From Gammaproteobacteria bacterium (GTDB lineage: Bacteria; Pseudomonadota; Gammaproteobacteria; Steroidobacterales; Rariloculaceae): a stretch of DNA of 14,416 nucleotides. The position numbers were made by a program, and so were the translations under genes. The stretch lies in the NCBI GenBank assembly GCA_016927175.1, contig JAFGNC010000526.1:1-14416 (forward strand). Reading direction: 5' to 3'. Below the pieces are notes generated by a model. That model did no database searches. It had not been told where the DNA came from and saw nothing but the letters and a program-made list of their open reading frames with translations. Within the stretch, counting starts at the first letter, position 1. Each line of letters opens with the position of its first letter. This document shows positions 7,654 through 13,913 of the stretch, piece by piece.

Positions 7654-8695
7654 ACAGCAGCACTGCCTTACCGAATCTTCGCCGCCACGGTTCGATCGCC
7701 TCGCGATTGTAGACGTAGTCGGGCACCTCGGCCCGCAGCGCGGCGAGCACCGCGTCCGTCGCCCACGGCACCGCGGCCGCCAGCGTGCCGCCCCTGTTCG
7801 CGGCGATCATGTGCGGGCTCAGCAGCACCTTGTCGCCGAGCGCGAGCAGCCGCGCGCCGACCGGTGGAGGCTCCTGCGGCAGAACGTCGAGCGCGGCGCC
7901 GCCGATGCGATCCGCCTCGAGCGCGTCGCACAGCGCGTCGATGTCCACCATCGGGCCGCGCGCCGTGTTGATCAGCATCGCGTCCGGTTTCATCAGAGCG
8001 AGCTCGGAGGCGCCGATCAGCCCGCGCGTCTCGGGCGTCAGGTTGCAGTGCAGCGTCACGACGTCCGATTCGCGCAGCAACGTCTCGAGCGCCGCCCGCC
8101 GCACTCCGCGCGTCTCGAACGCGGCGTCGTCGACATACGGGTCCGCCGCGAGCAGCCGCGTGCGCCATGGCGCGAGCAGCTCCGCGACGCGGGAGCCGAT
8201 TCGGCCGAGCCCGACGATGCCGACCGTGAGGCCGGGATAGCCGTCTCCGCGGCGGCCGAAATAGCGGCCCTCGAGCCGCTTGTCTCGCCACCCGCCGGCC
8301 TTGACGTGACGGTCCCGGGTGCCGAGTTTCTTCATGAAAGCAAGCATCAGCCCGATCGTGCCTTCGGCCACGCCGCCCCAGTTGGCCTCCGTGGGGCAAT
8401 GCGTGACGAGGATGCCGAGCTCGCTCGCCGCGTCGACGTCGACGTCGTCCACACCGATCGTGTATTTCGAGATGATGCGCAGGTTCGGAAAGGCCCGCAG
8501 CAGGTCGCGCCCGATGACGCCTCCGCGATACGTCGCGCCGAGCAGCGCGGCCGCGTCCGGTGCCGCGGCCGCGAGTGCCGCCGCGCCGGAATCGTAGTCG
8601 CCGGCGACGACGTCGCAGCCCGCCAGCTCCAGCCTGCGATGCGACTCGCCGGTCTCGTCCACGGGCCTGTAGATCAGCACCTTGGGTCGGGTCAT
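7652..8695 (-). CDS. D-isomer-specific 2-hydroxyacid dehydrogenase (NAD-dependent)
   Basis: A 347-residue cytoplasmic oxidoreductase of the family that includes phosphoglycerate dehydrogenase, glyoxylate/hydroxypyruvate reductase and D-lactate dehydrogenase. The Rossmann motif is VGLGRIGSRVAE (161-172), preceded by GLTVGI. The catalytic triad is Arg246 (INTARG), Glu275 (LPQEPP) and His295 (LSPHM). There is no C-terminal ACT domain, so it is not a long-form SerA. The substrate cannot be set from sequence alone. The ATG at 8695-8693 is preceded by AGGA about 9 bases upstream. It sits 40 bases after the TerC-family gene on the same strand, probably one operon. Confidence 0.9.
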   Translation of the reverse strand: MTRPKVLIYRPVDETGESHRRLELAGCDVVAGDYDSGAAALAAAAPDAAALLGATYRGGVIGRDLLRAFPNLRIISKYTIGVDDVDVDAASELGILVTHCPTEANWGGVAEGTIGLMLAFMKKLGTRDRHVKAGGWRDKRLEGRYFGRRGDGYPGLTVGIVGLGRIGSRVAELLAPWRTRLLAADPYVDDAAFETRGVRRAALETLLRESDVVTLHCNLTPETRGLIGASELALMKPDAMLINTARGPMVDIDALCDALEADRIGGAALDVLPQEPPPVGARLLALGDKVLLSPHMIAANRGGTLAAAVPWATDAVLAALRAEVPDYVYNREAIEPWRRRFGKAVLL

Positions 8696-8735
8696 GGCCC
8701 CTGTTCCTGTTACCGCCTCGTTGCTTCTGCTCGTG

Positions 8736-9383
8736 CTACAGCATCGCGCCGTTCGTGGCCTCCAGAACCTCGACGGTGCCGTCGAATATCATCCGCAGGG
8801 CGACGTAAAGAATCAGCGCGAGGCCGACGTAGGCGATCCAGTGATGCCGCGCCAGCAGCCGCGCGATGACGACGGCGGCGAGCCCCATGAAAGCCACCGA
8901 CAGCGCGAGCCCTACCACGAGCACCCAGCCGTGATCGCGCGCCGCACCGGCGACGGCCAGCACGTTGTCGAGCGACATCGAGACGTCGGCGATGATGATC
9001 TGCGTCGTCGCCTGCCGCATCGTCTTGCGCCCCTCTATGTTCGCCTCGCCGGCCGCTTCGGCAAGCCCGTCGTTCGGCTCGCCCGCCGTCTTACGTTGCC
9101 GCCGCTGCTCCTGCAGCTCGCGCCACAGCTTCCACGAGACCCACAGCAGCAACAGTCCTCCCGCGAGCAGCAGGCCGATGATCTGCAGCAGCTGCACCGT
9201 GATCGACGCGAAGCCGATCCGCATCAGCGTCGCCGCTGCGATGCCGATCACCATCGCGCGGGCGCGCTGCTCGCGCGGCAGCCCCGCCACGGCCATGCCC
9301 ACGACGACCGCATTGTCGCCGGCCAGCACGAGGTCGATCATGACCACCTGCGCCAGCGCCACCAGCTCCGCTACCGGGACCAT
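8736..9383 (-). CDS. TerC / YjbE-family integral membrane protein
   Basis: From the ATG at 9383-9381 this is a 215-residue membrane protein with about seven hydrophobic segments in two related halves. Acidic metal-site signatures occur once in each half: VLAGDNAVVV (19-28) and MSLDNVLAV (136-144). TerC-family proteins are tied to manganese or other metal export and to loading of exoenzymes with metal. A charged, helical central loop (about 87-122) divides the halves. In-frame codons run open up to a TTG at 9434, but the sequence before the ATG is Gly/Pro-rich and unlike the family, and the ATG has GGAAG 10 bases upstream. It is followed closely by the 2-hydroxyacid dehydrogenase and is divergent from the TonB-dependent receptor. 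Confidence 0.88.
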   Translation of the reverse strand: MVPVAELVALAQVVMIDLVLAGDNAVVVGMAVAGLPREQRARAMVIGIAAATLMRIGFASITVQLLQIIGLLLAGGLLLLWVSWKLWRELQEQRRQRKTAGEPNDGLAEAAGEANIEGRKTMRQATTQIIIADVSMSLDNVLAVAGAARDHGWVLVVGLALSVAFMGLAAVVIARLLARHHWIAYVGLALILYVALRMIFDGTVEVLEATNGAML

Positions 9384-9498
9384 TTCGAGATCGCTTCCAT
9401 CAGGGGGAATTCCCTCTCCAGGTGGGCCGCACAAGCGCCTCCGCGAGCTGTTGCAGCCGCTCTACAAAGTGGGTGGATTTCCGCCGGCTGCAGCGCCG

Positions 9499-9510
9499 GC
9501 GCGCGCGCGC
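9499..9510. repeat. (GC)6 alternating tract beside GCCGGC palindromes
   Basis: A 12-base perfectly alternating GC run, next to GCCGGC-TGCAGC-GCCGGC (9484-9501), in the divergent intergenic region between the TerC-family gene and the TonB-dependent receptor. Such runs can adopt Z-form DNA or hairpins under supercoiling. A regulatory role is only a possibility. Confidence 0.4.
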
Positions 9511-9521
9511 CGCTCGTTGCG

Positions 9522-9549
9522 TTGCCGCCCGCGGATCGGTCATCATAAC
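9522..9549 (+). promoter_or_regulatory. Possible sigma70 promoter for the TonB-dependent receptor
   Basis: TTGCCG (9522-9527) and CATAAC (9544-9549) are 16 bases apart; each matches four of six consensus positions. It would give a leader of roughly 48 bases before the ATG at 9604. I see no Fur box or cobalamin riboswitch in the region. Confidence 0.3.
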
Positions 9550-9603
9550 GGGCTGAACTTCGTCCTGCCTCTCCACTTTTATCCCCAACGAAGCGATTCC
9601 GCG

Positions 9604-11691
9604 ATGACCAGAACATCACACAGTCTCCCTCTGCTCACGTTCACCGCCCTGCCGGCCCTGTTGCTGACGGCGGCGATGCCGGCCGAGGCGCAGGCCCCGG
9701 CGCGGCCGCAGCGGCCCGTGCTGGAGGAGATCGTCGTGACGGCGACGCGGATGGAGACGCCGCTGAACCAGGTGCCGGCCGCCATCAGCGTGGTGTCCAA
9801 GGAGGACATCCAGCTCGGCCGCCAACAGCTCGCGCTGGACGAGTCGCTGAGCCGGGTTCCCGGCCTGTTCATGCAAAATCGCTACAATTACGCGCAGGAT
9901 CTGCGCGTATCCATTCGTGGGTTCGGAGCGCGGGCAAACTTCGGCATTCGCGGCGTCAAGATCCTCGTGGACGGTATTCCGGAGACCCTGCCCGACGGGC
10001 AGGGCTCGGTAGACGGCATCGACCTCGGCGCCGTCGAGCAGATCGAGGTGATCCGCGGCCCGAGCTCCTCGCTGTACGGCAACGCGTCCGGCGGTGTGAT
10101 CAGCGTGACGTCCGAGGATCCGCCGGAGGATCCTTTCGCGGAGGTGCGTCTGTCCGGCGGCCGCTACGACTTTCAGAAGCTCCAGCTGAAGGCGGGCGGC
10201 CAGGGCGACCGCGTCGGCTATCTCGTCAGCCTGTCCGACTCCGATTACGAGGGCTTCAGGGAGCAGAGCCGCGCCGAGAACCGGCAGCTGTCGGGCCGGT
10301 TCAACTTCGATTTCGACGGAGACCGCGAGCTGCTTGCGGTCGTGAACGTCACCGATCAGCCCGTGTCGGACGACCCCGGAGGCCTGACGGCGGAGCTGGC
10401 TTCCACCGATCCGACATCGGCCTGGCCGGGCAACGTGCTGTTCGATGCAGGCGAGGCTCTCGAGCAGCAGCGCCTCGGCTTCGTGTACTCGATGCCGCTC
10501 GGCAGCGACCGTCACACGTTGACGGCCCGCAACTACTATGTCTGGCGCGACTTCAGCAACAGCCTGCCCTTCGTCAACGGCGGCATCGTGGAATTCGACC
10601 GCTTCTTCGCCGGCGGCGGGCTCAGCTATACGTACGACGGGTTCTGGCTCGACCGCCCGAACCGCGTGATCGTCGGCATCGACTACGACGATCAGGACGA
10701 CGACCGGATGCGCTTCAACAACGACTTCGGCTCCCGCGGCGCGCTGACCTTCGACCAGAACGAGAGCGTGAACAGCCGCGGCCTGTTCGTTCAGAACGAG
10801 CTCAGCGTCACCGAAGATCTGCTGCTGACGATGGGCGTCCGCTTCGACCGCGTCGAGTTCGACGTGACCGATCGGTTCCTGTCGGACGGCGACGACTCCG
10901 GCACCCGCAGCCTCGACGGCACGAGCCCGATGCTGGGGCTCGTCTACACACTGTCGCCGAACCTGAACCTCTACGCGAATTACTCGAGTGCCTTCGAGAC
11001 GCCCACGACGACGGAGTTCAACGACCCGAGCGGCGGCGGCGGTTTCAACCCCGGGCTCGACCCCCAGGAGGCGCAGAACCTCGAGGTGGGTCTGCGCGGC
11101 CTGATCGCCGACCGCCATCGCTACGAGATCGCGCTTTTCTCGATCGAGGTCGACGACGAGCTGATCCCGTTCGAGGTGCCGGGCAGCCCCGGCCGCGACT
11201 ATTACGTCAACGCCGGCAAGTCGAGCCGCGACGGCGTCGAGTTCTCGCTGATCGCACAGCCCACGGATCGGCTGCAGGCGACATTGAGCTACACCTACTC
11301 CGACTTCACGTACGATCAGTTCATCGACGCGAACGGCCAGGACTTCGGCGGCAACACGATTCCGGGCACGAGCGAGAACGTGCTGTTCGGCGAGCTCAGC
11401 TACCGGGATCCGCGCGGCTGGTTCGGCGCGCTCGACGTGCTGTTCATCGACGAGCAGTTCGCGAACAATGCGAACACTGCCGTCAACGACAGCTATACGC
11501 TGTCGAACGTGCGCTTCGGATACGAGCACACCGCCGGGTCGCTGCTCGTAACGCCCTTCGTCGCGGTCAACAATCTGTTCGACGAGACGTACAACGCGAA
11601 CGTGCGGATCAACGCTTTCGGCGGGCGGTTCTACGAGCCGGCGCCGGGGCGTAACGCTTATGCCGGCGTGTCACTGAATTACCGCTATTAG
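9604..11691 (+). CDS. TonB-dependent outer-membrane receptor
   Basis: A 695-residue outer-membrane receptor for TonB-driven import of a scarce ligand such as an iron chelate. The signal peptide spans about 1-31 (hydrophobic core then PAEAQA, cleavage near AEA or AQA). A TonB box lies at EEIVVTATR (41-49). The plug domain (about 54-170) has VSIRGFGARANFGIRG and VEQIEVIRGPSSSLYG with ASGGVISV, and the rest is a beta-barrel of repeated strands ending in the aromatic tail LNYRY. The frame is open far upstream (from 8965), but that part is antisense to the TerC-family gene, whereas ATG 9604 starts directly with a signal peptide. Its ribosome site is weak. No TonB, ExbBD or FecI/FecR genes are near, and the ligand cannot be assigned. 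Confidence 0.93.
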   Translation: MTRTSHSLPLLTFTALPALLLTAAMPAEAQAPARPQRPVLEEIVVTATRMETPLNQVPAAISVVSKEDIQLGRQQLALDESLSRVPGLFMQNRYNYAQDLRVSIRGFGARANFGIRGVKILVDGIPETLPDGQGSVDGIDLGAVEQIEVIRGPSSSLYGNASGGVISVTSEDPPEDPFAEVRLSGGRYDFQKLQLKAGGQGDRVGYLVSLSDSDYEGFREQSRAENRQLSGRFNFDFDGDRELLAVVNVTDQPVSDDPGGLTAELASTDPTSAWPGNVLFDAGEALEQQRLGFVYSMPLGSDRHTLTARNYYVWRDFSNSLPFVNGGIVEFDRFFAGGGLSYTYDGFWLDRPNRVIVGIDYDDQDDDRMRFNNDFGSRGALTFDQNESVNSRGLFVQNELSVTEDLLLTMGVRFDRVEFDVTDRFLSDGDDSGTRSLDGTSPMLGLVYTLSPNLNLYANYSSAFETPTTTEFNDPSGGGGFNPGLDPQEAQNLEVGLRGLIADRHRYEIALFSIEVDDELIPFEVPGSPGRDYYVNAGKSSRDGVEFSLIAQPTDRLQATLSYTYSDFTYDQFIDANGQDFGGNTIPGTSENVLFGELSYRDPRGWFGALDVLFIDEQFANNANTAVNDSYTLSNVRFGYEHTAGSLLVTPFVAVNNLFDETYNANVRINAFGGRFYEPAPGRNAYAGVSLNYRY

Positions 11692-11698
11692 TCCGGCG

Positions 11699-11733
11699 GC
11701 GCTCGCTTCGCCTGCGGGCGCTTCCTGTCCCCT
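11699..11733 (+). terminator. Candidate terminator after the TonB-dependent receptor
   Basis: GCGCTCGC (11699-11706) pairs with GCGGGCGC (11714-11721) over 8 bases, including one G-T pair, with a 7-base loop, followed by the pyrimidine-rich TTCCTGTCCCC. It begins 8 bases after the receptor stop. The tail is not a true T-run, so termination strength is uncertain. Confidence 0.4.
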
Positions 11734-11809
11734 CAGCGGAGCGGGATCGAAGTGTCGAACGAGGGGCTGAGCCGGATCGGTCCGCCCTTTATCGTCGAAG
11801 GAGACGCCG

Positions 11810-12556
11810 GTGACGATCGAAACGGACGGTGACATTCAGGGCCTGAAGGCAGTCGGACGAGTGGTGTCGAGGGTGCTCGAGGACATGCTCGGGGCCGTCG
11901 AGCCTGGCATGAGCACTGGCGAGCTCGACGAGTTGGGGCGCGAGCTGCTCGAGCGCCACGGCGCGCGTTCGGCGCCGCAGCTCATGTACGGTTTCCCCGG
12001 CGCCACCTGCATCAGCATCAACGAAGAGGCCGCACACGGCGTGCCCGGCTCTCGCATCATTCGGCCCGGAGACGTGATCAACGTGGATGTCTCGGCCGAG
12101 ATGAACGGGTACTTTGCCGACACCGGCGGTACACGCGTCGTACCGCCGTCCTCCGCGATCAAGAGCCGCTTGTGCCATGCGACAAGGGCTGCGCTGACCG
12201 AGGCTCTGAAGGAAGCCCGCGCCGGAAACCGCATCAATCGCATCGGCAAGGCCGTTCAGCGGGTCGCGGGGACGCACCGGTTCAAGATCATCAGGAATCT
12301 CGCCGGCCACGGCATCGGGCGCCGTCTCCATGAGGAGCCCGACAGCATCGTCGGATACTACGAACCGACGGATCCGAGGGTGTTGCGGGAAGGCATGGTG
12401 ATTGCGATCGAGCCGTTCCTGTCTACGCGGAGTACTTTTGTGCGGGAGGCGTCTGACGGGTGGACCCTGCTGGGAGCGCAAGGGAACCTGTCTGCTCAAT
12501 ACGAGCATACGGTGATCGTGACACGCGGCAGCCCGATCATCGTCACAGCGCATTGA
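11810..12556 (+). CDS. map: Type I methionine aminopeptidase
   Basis: A 248-residue cytoplasmic enzyme that removes the initiator methionine from new proteins. All five metal ligands of the pita-bread fold can be seen: Asp93 and Asp104 (INVDVSAEMNGYFADTGG), His167 (LAGHGIGRRLHEEP), Glu201 (VIAIEPF) and Glu232 (QYEHTV). Substrate-site His76 (AAHGVPG) and His174 are also present. The start is GTG at 11810, with AAGGAG ending 6 bases upstream, a strong site that decides the start. It lacks the usual neighbour rpsB, so it may be a second map copy; the length is a little below the E. coli enzyme (264). Confidence 0.93.
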   Translation: MTIETDGDIQGLKAVGRVVSRVLEDMLGAVEPGMSTGELDELGRELLERHGARSAPQLMYGFPGATCISINEEAAHGVPGSRIIRPGDVINVDVSAEMNGYFADTGGTRVVPPSSAIKSRLCHATRAALTEALKEARAGNRINRIGKAVQRVAGTHRFKIIRNLAGHGIGRRLHEEPDSIVGYYEPTDPRVLREGMVIAIEPFLSTRSTFVREASDGWTLLGAQGNLSAQYEHTVIVTRGSPIIVTAH

Positions 12557-12598
12557 CGAGCGGGCTGGCAACCGACCGTGCCGCGAGTGAGCAGGTCC

Positions 12599-12625
12599 AC
12601 GCGCCTTTGCATGTGCAAAGCGCGT
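12599..12625. promoter_or_regulatory. Strong palindrome/hairpin between map and the GNAT gene
   Basis: ACGCGC (12599-12604) and TTTGCA (12606-12611) pair with TGCAAA (12614-12619) and GCGCGT (12620-12625), 12 base pairs with a single bulged C at 12605. It sits 43 bases after the map stop and 63 before the GNAT start. There is no T-run, so an operator or an RNA stability or attenuation hairpin is as likely as a terminator. Confidence 0.45.
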
Positions 12626-12688
12626 CTACGCTGCCGCTGAGTCTGGTCGCGTTCCCCCGCAACCAAACGGCTGCGGGAGGCTGATCTG

Positions 12689-13132
12689 ATGAGCTGGGTG
12701 AGCGGTACATTCACTGTCTCGTGCGATCCTGCCAAGCTGGATCACGCGGTAATCGCGGAATTCCTCGCTTCTTCCTACTGGGCAAAGGGAATTCCGCGGA
12801 CCATCGTCGAGAAGTCATTGGAGCACTCGTTGTGCTTCGCGCTGCTGGACCGCGAACGGCAGGTCGGATTCGCTCGCGTGATCTCCGACTACGCGACGAT
12901 CGCCTACCTGGCGGACGTGTTCGTGCTTCCGGAGTACCGCGGGAGAGGCCTTGCGAAGTGGCTGATGGAGTGCATCATCAGCCACCCGGAACTGAAGGGT
13001 TTGCGGAGATGGATACTCGCAACCCGGGACGCCCACAGCCTCTACGAGAAGTTCGGCTTCCTGCCGCTCGAGAAGCCCGAGATTTTCATGGAACTGCACA
13101 ATCCGAATGTCTACGGCACCGGATCGAGCTGA
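12689..13132 (+). CDS. GNAT-family N-acetyltransferase
   Basis: A 147-residue acetyl-CoA-dependent acetyltransferase of unknown substrate. Acetyl-CoA binding motif A is VLPEYRGRGLAKWL (79-92), matching the Q/RxxGxG/A pyrophosphate loop, preceded by the strand YLADVFVLP (73-81). YEKFGF (119-124) is the usual C-terminal GNAT signature. The ATG at 12689 has GGGAGG about 8 bases upstream. Length is normal for a single-domain GNAT, with no signal peptide or membrane segment. A fragment of a second GNAT lies directly downstream. Many close relatives act on small molecules, but nothing here identifies one. Confidence 0.9.
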   Translation: MSWVSGTFTVSCDPAKLDHAVIAEFLASSYWAKGIPRTIVEKSLEHSLCFALLDRERQVGFARVISDYATIAYLADVFVLPEYRGRGLAKWLMECIISHPELKGLRRWILATRDAHSLYEKFGFLPLEKPEIFMELHNPNVYGTGSS

Positions 13133-13171
13133 TACACAACCCGTTGCGCGAATAGCCGAAGGAGCGCCGCC

Positions 13172-13290
13172 TTGGCAATGACCGTCAGCATCGCTGAATC
13201 CGACGCTGAGCTCGAGAGGGTCAGCGTCATTCTGCTTCAGCTTCGAGCGAGCTTCAGCCGAGAGAGCCTGCGGGCGCCGCAAGTGAATGC
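13172..13290 (+). pseudogene. N-terminal remnant of a second GNAT-type gene, with intact ribosome site
   Basis: A TTG start (13172) 7 bases after AAGGAG (13159-13164), or the ATG at 13178, opens a frame whose first 30 or so residues include TVSIAESDAELERVSVILLQ followed by LRASFSRESLR. This resembles the start of GNAT acetyltransferases (a SDAE-x motif then a helix with QLR). After about residue 38 the sequence becomes Pro/Ala/Arg-rich and then runs antisense over the cytochrome gene to 13417, with no acetyl-CoA loop. I read it as the stub of a truncated tandem GNAT gene; the homology is from memory of the family and is not certain. The exact break point cannot be placed. Confidence 0.45.
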
Positions 13291-13341
13291 CCCGCCAGGC
13301 GAAGCGCAGTCGACGAGATCTGACGCCGCCCCGCCCCGGGC

Positions 13342-13866
13342 TCAGGGGCTGCGGTTCTCCCGGACGGGCTCGAGCGCCGCGGGCGGCACGGTACCCGCGG
13401 CACGGCCGCTGAGATAGGTCCACAGCTCGTCGTAATAGCGGGCGACCTCGGGGACCTCCCCCCACGGGCCGAGATCCGCGTTATCGCCGACATAGCCTCC
13501 GTCGAGCGCAGCATAGAACGCGCGCCGATCGAAGCGGCCGAGGCGATGCAGGAGGCTCGGCGCGAAGTCGCTGCCCTCGGCGTCCTCGGCGTGGCATGCG
13601 GCGCAGTGCTCGAGGTAAACACGCCAGCCGACATAGGTCGCGACGTCGCTGCGGCAGACGCCCGCGCCGGTATCGGCTTCGCGGGAGCATTCGACACGCG
13701 CGTCGGACCCCGCCGGACGAGCGCTGTCCGGCGGGGCCTGGGCGCTGGCGCCGACCGCGAGCGCCGCGGCGAGCAGCAACGCGGGCAAATTCCGGCCGCT
13801 CGGCCCGAGTGCAAACCGGCGCCCGAGGCGGGGCCGGAGCGGGGCGACCAGACGCGGCGTCTCCAT
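13342..13866 (-). CDS. Small periplasmic c-type cytochrome (single haem)
   Basis: A 174-residue protein with an N-terminal positively charged stretch, a hydrophobic signal segment (about 27-43, ending ASAQA) and one haem-attachment motif CAACH (Cys88, Cys91, His92). Two further cysteines, Cys60 and Cys71, precede the haem site. The layout and tail (YYDELWTYLSGRAAG) resemble, from memory, the four-Cys cytochromes linked to methanol metabolism. No methionine occurs after residue 1, so the usual distal Met haem ligand is absent; the place where I would expect it reads NADLGPWG (129-136). The start is ATG 13866-13864, since upstream frame is antisense-like and this start gives a signal peptide. 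It lies 47 bases after the formaldehyde dehydrogenase gene, probably in one operon, and is likely to carry electrons for alcohol or C1 oxidation (inference). Confidence 0.85.
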   Translation of the reverse strand: METPRLVAPLRPRLGRRFALGPSGRNLPALLLAAALAVGASAQAPPDSARPAGSDARVECSREADTGAGVCRSDVATYVGWRVYLEHCAACHAEDAEGSDFAPSLLHRLGRFDRRAFYAALDGGYVGDNADLGPWGEVPEVARYYDELWTYLSGRAAGTVPPAALEPVRENRSP

Positions 13867-13913
13867 GCCGCGCCGCCCTACTCTCCGCGCCCCACGCTCG
13901 CCGTCGCCGACTA

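Noticed and set aside
8965..9603. Upstream extension of the TonB-dependent receptor frame
   Set aside because: Ser/Arg/Cys-rich sequence antisense to the TerC-family gene; the signal peptide begins exactly at ATG 9604.
9384..9603. Possible yybP-ykoY manganese riboswitch upstream of the TerC-family gene, or cobalamin riboswitch upstream of the receptor
   Set aside because: Looked for because both gene families are common targets; I could not find the conserved loop sequences of either on the relevant strand.
9616..11529. 637-codon open frame on - across the TonB-dependent receptor
   Set aside because: Antisense shadow of a receptor with signal peptide, TonB box and plug motifs; no recognisable motif of its own.
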